DNA of 64,000 nucleotides from Pyropia yezoensis. Taxonomy: Eukaryota; Rhodophyta; Bangiophyceae; Bangiales; Bangiaceae. The translations under genes were made by a program, and so were the position numbers. The DNA is taken from assembly GCA_009829735.1 (NCBI GenBank), contig CM020619.1, positions 7,740,375-7,804,374 of the forward strand. The letters run 5' to 3'. Position 1 is the first letter of the stretch. Each line of letters starts with the position of its first letter. Of this stretch, positions 32,481 through 41,775 are shown one piece after another. The notes beneath the pieces were generated by a model. That model was not told the origin of the DNA and made no database searches. It saw nothing but the letters and a program-made list of their open reading frames with translations.

Positions 32481-33731
32481 TCACACTGGGTCACGTTCAA
32501 GACTCAACCAGTCATACACACCGGCCGATCGCAGAACAGCAGCAGGCAAAATGACCCCAGCTGAGTCGCGAGGAGGTGGACGGGAAATGACCGCACCAAC
32601 GCGACCTACACAGAAAACACGCTGAGGCACACAAAACGTACTCTGAGTCATTTTCTCTGCTCTTGCGCGATGGCTGGTCCCCGCCTTGGGTGAGGCGGAT
32701 GCGCTTCCGAGGCCAACGCGCAGGATGAGCCTCCCCATCAGCACCCTCTTCCAACAGAGCGTCTTCAGCCGACGAACCCCGCTGGCGTCAGGATCAACAG
32801 CAGTAGATCGGCCGCCAGAAGGTTTCCCAGAACGCGGGGCGGCCATAATCTCGTCCGCAGCAGCGGCGGCGATAGCATAGAGCATGCCGTCTCCGTCAGG
32901 AGGCCAGACAGCGGACTCGCCGGCAAGGTCCAAGCAGGTGGGAGGTGTGGGGGCACGCGTGGAACCAGGAACAGGGTGCGCAGTCCCAGGCAGCCCCGCT
33001 GTCCAGAGTCGCAGAGTGGCAGACGCCCTGCCCAGCATGCTCCGCGTGCGTGACGACGCCACCAAAGGAAAAGAACGACCCAGGAGAGAAGCATCTCCGT
33101 GTTGGAAAGGACTTGGTTGCTGGACTGGGGCCTCCGCGCGTCCCGCGCCGTCTTCGCATCCTTGCCCAGCGACGAGCTCTGCAGCGCCGAACACAGAGGC
33201 GGGACTCCCTGCGACCGGCCCTGCGACAGTACCCCCAGCGCCCCCGGCTGCGTCGGGCTCCCCCGAGCTTCCCGCGGGGACGGGCGCACGAGCGTCTTCC
33301 CTAGGGACAGGGAGTCCACGGCCCCCTCCAGCGACAGGTGGGAGTAGTCCGATCAAGGCCACTGGCTCCAGGCACGCTACGTTGCCGTCCGGAATCACAA
33401 TGAATGGCATTTCGCCCCGCCAAGGCATGGCATGGGACGGCTGACAGGTCGTGTCGGGAAGTGGGGCACGATAAGGAGGGCAAGGACGGCGACCGTGGAG
33501 TCGTAGGAAGGCGTGAGTATGATGTGGCAGGGTGGTCGGTCGAAGGGAGAGAAGAGTGAGACGGTGGGATGTCACGAGCGAGGTGGTACCAAGAGCGTCG
33601 TGAACGCACACAAACGGGCCGGAGGCATGTTTCGCGCTCTCAACAGCCTCACGCGATCTTGATCGAGCCCCGGGAGTCTGCTGCCGGGGAGGCCGAGAGG
33701 GAGTACTTGGCACACACTGCGGCCCAAACAC
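32481..33731 (-). CDS. Hypothetical 416-residue frame
   Basis: An uninterrupted minus frame; plausible starts are the ATGs at 33428 or 33410, after which composition becomes protein-like (MPFIVIPDGNVACLEPVAL). It is Ala/Gly/Pro-rich, with a more conserved-looking segment near GESAVWPPDGDGMLYAIAAA. There is no signal peptide, TM or known motif. It is upstream of, and co-oriented with, the decayed frames at 31.2-32.4 kb. A plus-strand frame overlaps it (32884-33444), so the strand is not certain. Confidence 0.3.
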   Translation of the reverse strand: MFGPQCVPSTPSRPPRQQTPGARSRSREAVESAKHASGPFVCVHDALGTTSLVTSHRLTLLSLRPTTLPHHTHAFLRLHGRRPCPPYRAPLPDTTCQPSHAMPWRGEMPFIVIPDGNVACLEPVALIGLLPPVAGGGRGLPVPREDARAPVPAGSSGEPDAAGGAGGTVAGPVAGSPASVFGAAELVAGQGCEDGAGRAEAPVQQPSPFQHGDASLLGRSFPLVASSRTRSMLGRASATLRLWTAGLPGTAHPVPGSTRAPTPPTCLDLAGESAVWPPDGDGMLYAIAAAAADEIMAAPRSGKPSGGRSTAVDPDASGVRRLKTLCWKRVLMGRLILRVGLGSASASPKAGTSHRARAEKMTQSTFCVPQRVFCVGRVGAVISRPPPRDSAGVILPAAVLRSAGVYDWLSLERDPV

Positions 33732-33734
33732 AAA

Positions 33735-34467
33735 TGGTGTTGGGAATATGTACTGCGGGGCGCTCAGGAATCGACGTGCACCGAGGCTACGCGACCACCA
33801 CGCCGGGCGAATTAGAATTCTCTCAGAAGACCGTGGGTTGCTTCCAAGCCTCTTGACGAGTGACCCCGCCGCACCAGGGAGCGAGCATCGATGCAGCTTG
33901 CATGATACGAGGGGGGAGGTTGTAGTGCTGCCGACCGGCTCAGGTGGGCGACCGTCCCCCGCCCCCCCCCCCCGCCCCCTTCCCCCCTGACCCCCCTTCC
34001 CTCCCGGACCCTACACTGAGGTTTGAGCTTCCTTGCAAGCCCCCCACACGGCGGTGACCCGCCGGCGACCATTGACCAGTGTACTGTCCCTCGGTATGCG
34101 TGTGCTCGTCGGATACAGGGATGCCGACGTTCACAAGGCTCCGGGAACACGTGCTGCTTAGCAATCCAGTCGCTCAGCTGCCGTCTTTGGCTCCACCTTC
34201 CCGCGAGCTGAGCGCGACATAAAAAATCTGGTTGGAGTGAAGGGGGGCTACCTGTGGCAGTCACATGTCGGATGTCTGGCGGGGTTACTTTTAGCACTCG
34301 ATAGTTGGTGGGTCTCCGCCTCGGTTGCCCCACGGGCTCAGAGTGCGCCCAGTGGACCGCGACCATATAGCATCAACGTGGCAGAGGGGGATCTCGACCA
34401 CGGCGACAGTGACGAGTCTGGTCTGTGCAGCGCTTCCCCTGTGTGCGCTTCCATTGTCGACTATGCC
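33735..34467. other. Divergent intergenic region
   Basis: Separates the minus-strand frames from the plus-strand transposase. Contains a poly-C tract at 33957-33985. No gene is supported, although the transposase frame is open upstream from 34237. Confidence 0.3.
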
Positions 34468-37400
34468 ATGTCCGTGCCATGCCGCATGCCTGGCTGCGGT
34501 CGAGCCCTTCGAAGCATGATAAGGGGACTACGTCACGTCGCCGCTGTTCACGGCCCGCAGCGAGGTCTCAGCACGGTCGGCATTGAATCCGATGAGGTCG
34601 CCGAGGTGAATGGCATCATCACCGCTTGCGTGAAATCGAATGAAGAGGCTTAGGGCACGCTTCAAGTGGTGCGAGAAAGTAGTGCACGTGATGGTTAGCC
34701 GTGCGTGCTGGGGGGGTTGGGAGCGTCACTGGACTGGACTCCGATGTATACTTTGAACTTTTGCGAGTCGCGACTGCCCCCCCCCCTGCCTGTCGTGGCC
34801 ATGCCCGAAGAAGCGTCCCGTCCGCACAGGCGAGACGATCGCGCGGTGGTGGTCATGCGCGTCAGCGGGGAGGTCCTCGGCGGGGTAGCCGAGCCGCGTC
34901 GAGCACCGTCGCCGGGAGTGAGGCAGGTTTCGATGAGGGCCCGTCTACAGCGACTGCGACTGGGGCTGTGCCTCATGACACTAATGCCCGATCGGGGCGT
35001 GGCGCCCCATCACGCCGCGGCGTCTGTGATGACGTTTTAGATTACTAAGAGCGATTTGGAGATGTGGAGCGAGCAACGACGGCGTTTCCGGTTCCTGCAG
35101 GCGTCACGGACGGCCCCGAAGGAGCCGCAGCATGGAACAAGAAGGGTCTCTGGCACGTCTTTGTGAACGCCTGTACGGCCAGAAACGGGTTTGGGCTCTC
35201 ACAGCGAGGTCTACGCCGCCAATATCACTACACAGAGAGCGTAGAGGCCGCCACGCGCGGAGAAGAGCAACCGTTTACGGAGACGTTCCTCACGCCCAGC
35301 CGCTTCATCGCCGCAGTACGGAGGTTTAAGCGGGCAATCATCGGCCCCCTGGACTGGCAACGTACTTCTATGAAGATTGGTGGCCGCTCCAATCCTGTGT
35401 GCTTCCGAGATGCCCTTTAGGCTGCACAGGAAGAACTTCTTCAAGCTCTGCCAAGTAAGCTGTACTAGGGACCTCCAGTGGGTAGCGACGGTGAGATGGT
35501 GGGCGATACTGATTGGGCCCAGTCCACTTTACTGAGGGGTACTTGAAATGGCGAGATGTACAAGGAGCAGGCGGCACATGTCGCGGCCAGCATGCGGGCC
35601 GGTACGCGAATGCTCGTTCTACACCTGTACTCCGACGACACTGTACTGTCGGACAGCGGTGCTGTGTCGGCCTACCCGCTGCGCATGACGATCGCGAACG
35701 TCAACACGAAGATGGAGAGGTGGGTGACTCTAGCCTACATCCCTCGAGTTGAGGGAAAGCTACTGGATAAGCGGAAGGCGCAGGAGGTTCGTTCAGAGCT
35801 GCTGCAGAGGGTACTGCACCTCACCTTCCGCAACACCATCCAAGCAAGCCATCGTGGCGCGTGGATGGACCTCCATGACTGTGGTCGTGTGCGGATGTCT
35901 CCCAAGGTGCTGTTGTACGTTTGTGATCAACTGGAGGAGCGTGCTGTCATGTGTCTTAAGGCGTCTGTGCCCCTGTACCCGTGTACTCCCTGTACGACCA
36001 TTCGCGAGGATGCATGCTCAGCATCTGGCGCGACTGCCCCAGCACATGACGTCGATGCAACGGTTGCCGCGCAGCTTGAAATTGCCACCATGGGGAGCTT
36101 TTGGGGCGCCCATTCGAGACGCGGAGAGGTGGAGTTGGCACAGATCCTGAACAGCGTCGTGCCAGCTATGGAGTCCTGCGCGGGATTCGGAAGTGGACCA
36201 CGCATGCTCTACCGCTTGCCTGGGTTCGACCGACTCCATGTACGTCCCATGCTCCTGTGTGCTTCAATATTCTTCTGTCTTTGGGTGCTACTGCCTCCAC
36301 GTCCATGTGTTACGACTGACGCCTCTACAGATGATCTTTGTGACTGACAGGACCAACATGCGCTATGAATGACATGCCTGCTGCACGACTCCATCCATCT
36401 CATTGTACTGTACACACCCAGGTAATGGACACTGGCATCAACAGAAAGGTCGCAAACCGTGTGCCCGTGTACCTCCGCCAAGTAGCAGGTGAAGGGGGGC
36501 ATGGACGGCTTGACACTGTCACTAATACTGAGCGAGGCATCAACCTGCAATTCAAGTATGCGTGACGCCGCCTGCGAGTGCCACATGTGTACCCAGGGTA
36601 AGCAATTTGTATCAGATCGAGGAACGGTTACTAGCAGGAGAAGGAGTAGCTCTCCATATTGTGGAAGCTGCGTGACTAGTCAGTCTCAGCTGCTGACTTT
36701 CACGGCGTTGTACTGGGCACCTCTCTCTTTTTACTGCCATTCTCCTGGTGTACAGGTACTTCGTGGTTGAGGCGGTCAAGCAAGCTACTCTCACAGGTAG
36801 CGAGCACCGTCGCGCTTTGCCCGTCTTGCCTTTTTCCATCATAGGGGTGCCAGGCCCCCCAGATGACAGTGAGGAGCACCGCAACGTTGCGCGATGTATA
36901 TGCGAGCTGGTAGCCCTGACCAACTCCATGTTTCGACCAAACACGCTAGCGGGGGCATCACGTTGAGTGAGGCAACTGTACTCGCAAAGAAGGCGCACAC
37001 CTGGGTGGTTGAGCTCATCCAGCCTCTACTGGGACCTTCCCATACTACCAAGCTGCAAAGCGTGTCAGCGCACCTGCTGTACGAGTTTCGCCTCCGTGGC
37101 AACGTTTTCGACGGAAACAGTGCCCTCAACGAGTTTCTGCACAAGGCTGTGAAGGCCTCTTACCAGCGCATGAACAAGCGGAGGGGTCAGGTCATTGAGC
37201 GCCTAATCTTCAATGAGCAGGTCCACTCGCTTATCATGGAGGATGAGGCTGACTCTTCCGATCGCATTGATGAGAGTGAAAGCGCGACCAAGGCATCGGC
37301 TGTTGCTGTGGGTGCGCGGAAGCGTCGGCGTCAAACTCGCCATTGCCGGCGCCGGTACACCCGCAAGCAGTCTGTTGCAAGAATAGGGGTGAACCGGATG

Positions 37401-37502
37401 CTTCCTGGTCTGGCCACCGCTCTCGGCTGCGACAGCAGTATCCTTCTATGCCCGCACTCCAGCCTCTACTTTGGCGATCCAGACCTTCGCAATGAGCGGT
37501 AG
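34468..37502 (+). pseudogene. Plavaka-like (CMC superfamily) transposase, decayed, probable introns
   Basis: The ATG at 34468 starts a C2H2-like finger (CRMPGC...HVAAVH). Frame 34701-36240 carries the transposase body with in-frame stops at 35046-35048, 35418-35420, 35466-35468 and 35544-35546. It includes MLVLHLYSDDTVLSDSG...YPLRMTIANV, matching the SD-T ... YP ... -N catalytic block of Plavaka transposases. A GTACGT donor at about 36239 and a CTACAG acceptor at about 36329 join in frame, and other splice-like sites bound exons at about 36494-36599 and from 36756. A one-base shift near 36958 precedes LLYEFRLRGNVFDGNSALNEFLHKAVKASYQRMNKR, the conserved C-terminal LxHKxxK...TNKR-like block. 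It ends with a basic tail at 37502. The family call rests on motif order; the KDZ relatives are the main alternative. Confidence 0.6.
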
Positions 37503-37889
37503 CAGTATACGATCAGGGCATTGCCTCGCTTCCACGGGTCTCCGTGGAATGACTGGGTTCAGTAGCGCGCACAGGACGGGACAGTACGTGTGGGTCAAGC
37601 TGCTGTGGTGCTGAGCAACAGGAGAGGAACTTGGCAGAGACTGGCAGTGAGGCGTGCAGAGAACGTAGCGCCTGTCCCTCACTAGATGCTGTCGTCGTAC
37701 GGCTGCCAACGGCTGCGCTGGGATGTCACTCCTGCTGGGGATACTGCACATGATGTACCCAAAGCGGAGGACATCCTCCGCTGGCTTGTCGTTGAGTACG
37801 ACTGGGAGGACCTGAGTGAACGTCACGGGGTTACTGTGATGCCGGATGCTGTGCCGTCGACGGTTGATGAGTTGAGGGCGACAATATAC
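37503..37889. other. Short non-coding tail of the Plavaka-like element
   Basis: No convincing gene. Short frames only. Leads into the repeated terminal motif. Confidence 0.3.
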
Positions 37890-38085
37890 TTTGACGTGGT
37901 GTCGGACAGCATGTCTGGATGACAATACATATTGAAGTAGTGTCGGACAGCATGTCTGTATGACAACATCTACACATGGAAGTGGTGTCTGGCAGCATGT
38001 CTGTATGACAATACACGATGACGTGGTGTCGGACTGCATGTCTGTATGACAATAGAAGTGGTGTCCGGACTGCATAAGCAGAGGG
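37890..38085. repeat. Five tandem subterminal repeats of the Plavaka-like element
   Basis: Units of 35-44 bp share GTGGTGTCGGACNGCATGTC followed by TGTATGACAATA. GTCGG-type anchors are at 37901, 37942, 37986, 38028 and 38063. Read on the minus strand, units begin CACCACSTC or CACTACTTC. Arrays like this near the ends of CACTA-type elements bind transposase accessory proteins. Confidence 0.75.
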
Positions 38086-38391
38086 AGATTGGGTGCAGGT
38101 GCGCAAAGCCATGGCGGAGGCCGAGGCGGTCAACTTGGATGGCACTGTTGACGTGCCCCGGGACGGCGGCAGTACTAGGCGTGCCGCCGCCGTCGGCGGC
38201 ACCGTTCGCGCCCGTGGCAGTCGTTGGAAGTGGCGTTGGTGGCGCGGCGCGGCGAGGTGCGTCGGATCGGGAACAGGCATTCTCCCTTAGCCGCCCCACA
38301 CCAGCTCGCCTCGACCCCCCCCTCCCACTTTCTGCGCATGCGTCGTCGGACAAAGGGGGCTGTGATTTTTAGGCGCTCAGAGCAGACAGTA

Positions 38392-38556
38392 TGAGCTCGC
38401 CGTCGCACCGGTGGAGAGTGTGTAGGGGTCAATAGCCTCGGGTCGGGTTGGGTTCTGAGTTTTTTGCGAGGGGCGCCGGCGGGCACAGCTGGTCTTGCAC
38501 GCTCTCTTGCTTCTTTGTTCTGTCTTGGCTCATTTCTTACCTCTGTTTTGAGGTAT
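38392..38556. repeat. Dispersed 165-bp repeat, copy 1
   Basis: Starts TGAGCTCGCCGTCGCA and runs to GTTTTGAG. About 92% identical, in the same orientation, to 62567-62732, most differences being C/T or G/A. In both copies the minus strand is open and encodes a similar basic peptide (KEARERARPA...PDPRLL...PTHSPP). Function unknown. Confidence 0.85.
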
Positions 38557-38692
38557 GCTGGCAGGGGGGTGCCTGCGCCAGCCAATGGCGGGGTTGCTGG
38601 GAGGGGGGGCGGGGGTGCCGGCGCCAGCCGATCCTTGCCGAGCCCATCTCAAATCAACGCATCCCCACGAGCGGGCGGAGGGTGCCATCAAC

Positions 38693-39010
38693 ATGGTAAA
38701 GGACTGCAGCACAACCAGACAGACATGGCCCGCCGCGGAAAAAGAGGAAGAGCACCAGCAGGGTGGCAGGCCGCCAGCACAACCAGACAGACGTGACGCG
38801 CCGCGGCCAAAAGAGAAAGGCACCAGCAGGGTGAGGCCACCAGCCAAAAGGCGCCACAGGCAGGGCGCAGGGCGCCAGCATGAACAGACAGACGCGGCCC
38901 GCCGCGGCAAAAGAAAAAGGCCACCAGCAGGGTGGCGGCCGCCAGTACCAACAGACGGACGCGACCTTCCGCGGCCAAAAGAAGAGGGCACGAGCCAGGA
39001 GGCGCCACCA
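38693..39010. repeat. Minisatellite, unit about 67-70 bp
   Basis: Four or five degenerate units built on CAACCAGACAGAC, GCCGCGGCAAAAGA and CACCAGCAGGGTGG. The plus frame 38555-39019 over it is Arg/Lys/Pro-rich and I do not call it a gene. Just upstream (38569-38640) lies the CAGCCAATGGCGGGG unit also found at 60.2 kb. Confidence 0.7.
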
Positions 39011-39019
39011 GCGGGGTAG

Positions 39020-40061
39020 GAAGCAGCCGCCAAGAGCAGATGCACGCAGGTGTGGATGGGAAGGGGGGGGGGGGGGGGGGGGGGGGGACGGTGGAGAGGG
39101 GGGCGTGGGGCACGAGGAGAGAGGGAGGGAGGGGCGGGGGGGAATTTGCAGAGGTGGAGTGGGAGGGGGAGGGTGGCTCGGCAGCTCAGCGCCCGGGCAC
39201 AGGAGGCCCTCCCCCGCCTGTCTGCTGGAGCGCCCCCCCCCCCGCCGCCCCACCCGCACCCCCCTCATAGGGTGCTCCAAGAGCTCTCTGTCGGGCGTGC
39301 GCGCCGCGCGCCCGTGCTGTTAGGCTGCACCAGTGCGCGCTCTGCTCTTGGGTGGGGCTCCCCGGGGCGCCGTTCTGTGCGTTCGTGCATGGGGACCTTT
39401 CCAGTGGCTGGGGAGATGATCCGGGAGTCCACCCGCAGGACGACAACGCGTACTCGAAGCGTGACCGGCGAGCATTAGTCGAGACTTGGACCATTCGAGG
39501 TGTGAGAAGGGAGCGTGTGGAGAGCGGCTGCGAGTGCTTGCTGTTGGACGTGTGACAGAAGAGGTGTCGCAAAGCTGGAATCGGAGCAAGTCGCGCGCAG
39601 TCCGTCGGCAGTTCGGTGAAGTTCGTGCGCAGTTCGGCTCCTGAGACCTGCCTCGCACCCTCCCACGGCCGTGCCCACCCCCCCCCCTTGGTGGCCGAGT
39701 TCTCCCTGGGGTGGTGGAGTCTTCCTGGTGCCCCGGTTTCGCAGCCGAATTGGGCACTCACGGACATGTAGCCCCCCTTCCTATCGGACCTGGCTCCAGC
39801 CGCCCTCCAACGCGATCCACCAGCAGACCACAGCCGACCACAAGTAAACGAGCTACCGTACAGTACATGCGCAGTACAAAAAATAGCCACGAGTACAGCC
39901 CAGTATACCCTACTACGGGTGGTACCTAACAGACCAGTATACCCTACTACGGGTGGTACGTTCCCGACGATGAAGAGTGCGGGAAATCATGCACACGCTG
40001 TACAGTGTTTGCCATGGGACCTTCGTTGCGCTCGAAAACAACATACATAGATTTAATTTCT
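39020..40061. other. No gene confirmed
   Basis: A poly-G tract (39062-39088), a minus frame at 39890-39186 without recognisable features, and a 25-bp motif CAGTATACCCTACTACGGG repeated with a 34-bp period at 39901 and 39935. Confidence 0.3.
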
Positions 40062-40370
40062 CTATGCATCAGGTACCTCTTCCAGGTATGTACTGAGCCT
40101 CAGGCCCTTCCTATGGTCTGTTGCAGAAAAAAGATACATCGAGGTTCTTCTCGGCTCGGGCCCGGGCAGGACATCGGCCGTGACGGGGTCCACGGCCGCT
40201 ATGCTGACAGAAGGATCATAGAGGTCGTTGCGAACTAATGAGGTCCTTGGGTCTCCTGGTTTGTGTACCGCTCTGAGGGACACCCTGAGTGGACCAGATG
40301 CTGACGAACCTGAAATGGGGCCTTTCTTTTCGCATTGATTTGCACTGCTCGGGGGCTGATTCGCGCCCAT
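40062..40370 (-). CDS. Small hypothetical protein, 102 residues
   Basis: The minus ATG at 40370 opens a frame with balanced, non-repetitive composition (ASGPLRVSLRAVHKPGDPRT, RRTSMYLFSATDHRKG, STYLEE), unlike the low-complexity frames around it. No motif is known. It lies about 90 bp from a TATA box framed by palindromes, which could drive transcription either way. It may be a retroelement remnant. Confidence 0.35.
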   Translation of the reverse strand: MGANQPPSSANQCEKKGPISGSSASGPLRVSLRAVHKPGDPRTSLVRNDLYDPSVSIAAVDPVTADVLPGPEPRRTSMYLFSATDHRKGLRLSTYLEEVPDA

Positions 40371-40458
40371 GTGCTAACTGAGGCTTGGCAGGGGGGTAGT
40401 CGAGATAGGGGAGCTTCGCGGGGACAGCTGGAGGGCACTTTTTCAGATTCTTTTTTCG

Positions 40459-40493
40459 CTCGCGAGACCTCGTGTATAAAATGGTCTCGCGAG
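40459..40493. promoter_or_regulatory. TATA box enclosed by CTCGCGAG palindromes
   Basis: CTCGCGAGACC (40459-40469) and GGTCTCGCGAG (40483-40493) are perfect inverted repeats, and each contains the self-complementary octamer CTCGCGAG. The 13-bp spacer holds TATAAAA (40475-40481). The right copy reads TCTCGCGAGA, identical to a known animal core-promoter palindrome. A start site about 25-30 bp downstream, near 40510, is expected for plus-strand use. Confidence 0.55.
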
Positions 40494-40499
40494 AGGAAA

Positions 40500-41397
40500 T
40501 AGTTCCAACCAATGCGCTCGTGTGATTGTTCGATGAGCAAGACTGGTGCTCAAGCGTTAGTCATGCTTCGAGACCGTTAGCGTGCGCCCCGACGGTCCCC
40601 GATGAGGAAGCGGAGAGCGCCTCTCTCGCCTTCTGGCTCCCTCTCATCGTCCTGCCCCTCCCGCCAGCCAGTGCCAAGCAACCCCTTCCACCCTTTCCTC
40701 CCGCCTGGCACGACAGGTCCATTGTTGGCGACTTAGGTGGTGCCAGCCTCGGTGCATCCAACGTGGCTCGGGGGATGGGGGGACGGGGTAACCAGGGAGA
40801 AGGTGCCGCCAGCCTCAACGTCGGATGAGCTGTGGTGGGCGTGCCAGGGTGAGGAAAACGCACCCCGGGCGTGTGGGCGAGGCGGGGGGAGGGGGATGAT
40901 AATGGGAGGCAGACGGGAGGGAAAATAAAAAAAAGCGGAACGCGACGGTCTGCTTGGCTCTTGTGGTCTAGGGCCGGGGCGCAAAAGAAAATAGGGAAAA
41001 CAAGCGCCTGTTCTCTTTTGCGCGGGGGTGCGAGAGAGGGGGTAGTCTGCATGCATTGTGCGTTGCTCCGCCGCGCCCCACACTCCCGCCACCGATTTCC
41101 TGCACGAGACATTCTGGGATACCTTGCCTGGCTATGACATCGTCGACAAGGCACCCATGACCGCCCTCCTTTACTATAAAAAAACAATCGTGCCGACGCC
41201 GGCGATTCACCCAGCGCTGGCGGCATCACCGCCCCTAACAACCCCACCAGCAACACCGCCACCACCTACGCTTCCCATCCCGTCACATGAAACACACCGC
41301 CCACGACCCCCCCCCCCAACATACTGCCAACCTCTCCCCCCTTCTCCCAAACACGTGGCCGACCCCACCGTCAGAAAAAGCTCTCCGTCTCCACCGC
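40500..41397. other. No gene confirmed downstream of the TATA site
   Basis: A short plus frame from ATG 40514 (22 codons) and a longer minus frame 41265-40561 overlap. The latter has a hydrophobic start and Pro-rich body but no motif. The sequence becomes Pro/Ala-type simple DNA toward 41400. Confidence 0.3.
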
Positions 41398-41492
41398 CAC
41401 CAACGCAAGCCCCCCACTCCACAGCCAAAGCTACCAACACCCCCGTCGCCACGGATAACCCCGTCGCCACGGCCACCCCCGTCGCCACGGCC
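41398..41492. repeat. Minisatellite, left part, interrupted by the copia element
   Basis: Units of about 18 bp such as GTCGCCACGGCCACCCCC. The array resumes immediately after the right LTR at 46355, showing that the retrotransposon inserted into it. Confidence 0.85.
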
Positions 41493-41712
41493 TGTTGCAT
41501 GGAACGTTGTCTTTATGGCACTGGCCCCCTCGGCCCTACGCCGTCACCCCTATGTAGGCGCCAGCGCACCATAATCCTGACCCGATCGTACACAACGATC
41601 GGAGCAGACGGACCTACCGGTCCTCGGCGGACACGCTGTCACACCGCTAAATCTCCCCACGCATAAGTTCGCGTTCCGGGGCAAGCCCGGCCGTAAGACC
41701 TGGGCTCCAACA
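41493..41712 (-). repeat. copia 3' LTR
   Basis: A 220-bp direct repeat, TGTTG...CAACA on either strand, with 5-bp terminal inverted repeats. About 98.6% identical to 46135-46354. Confidence 0.95.
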
Positions 41713-41722
41713 CTCCCCTACG
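41713..41722 (-). other. copia polypurine tract
   Basis: Minus-strand GTAGGGGAG lies directly against the 3' LTR start (TGTTGGAGCC). This is the expected position of the plus-strand primer. Confidence 0.6.
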
Positions 41723-41775
41723 GACGGGCTGCACCCGCTACTCGCGGGCACACCCACCTACAGAGGTATGACGAC

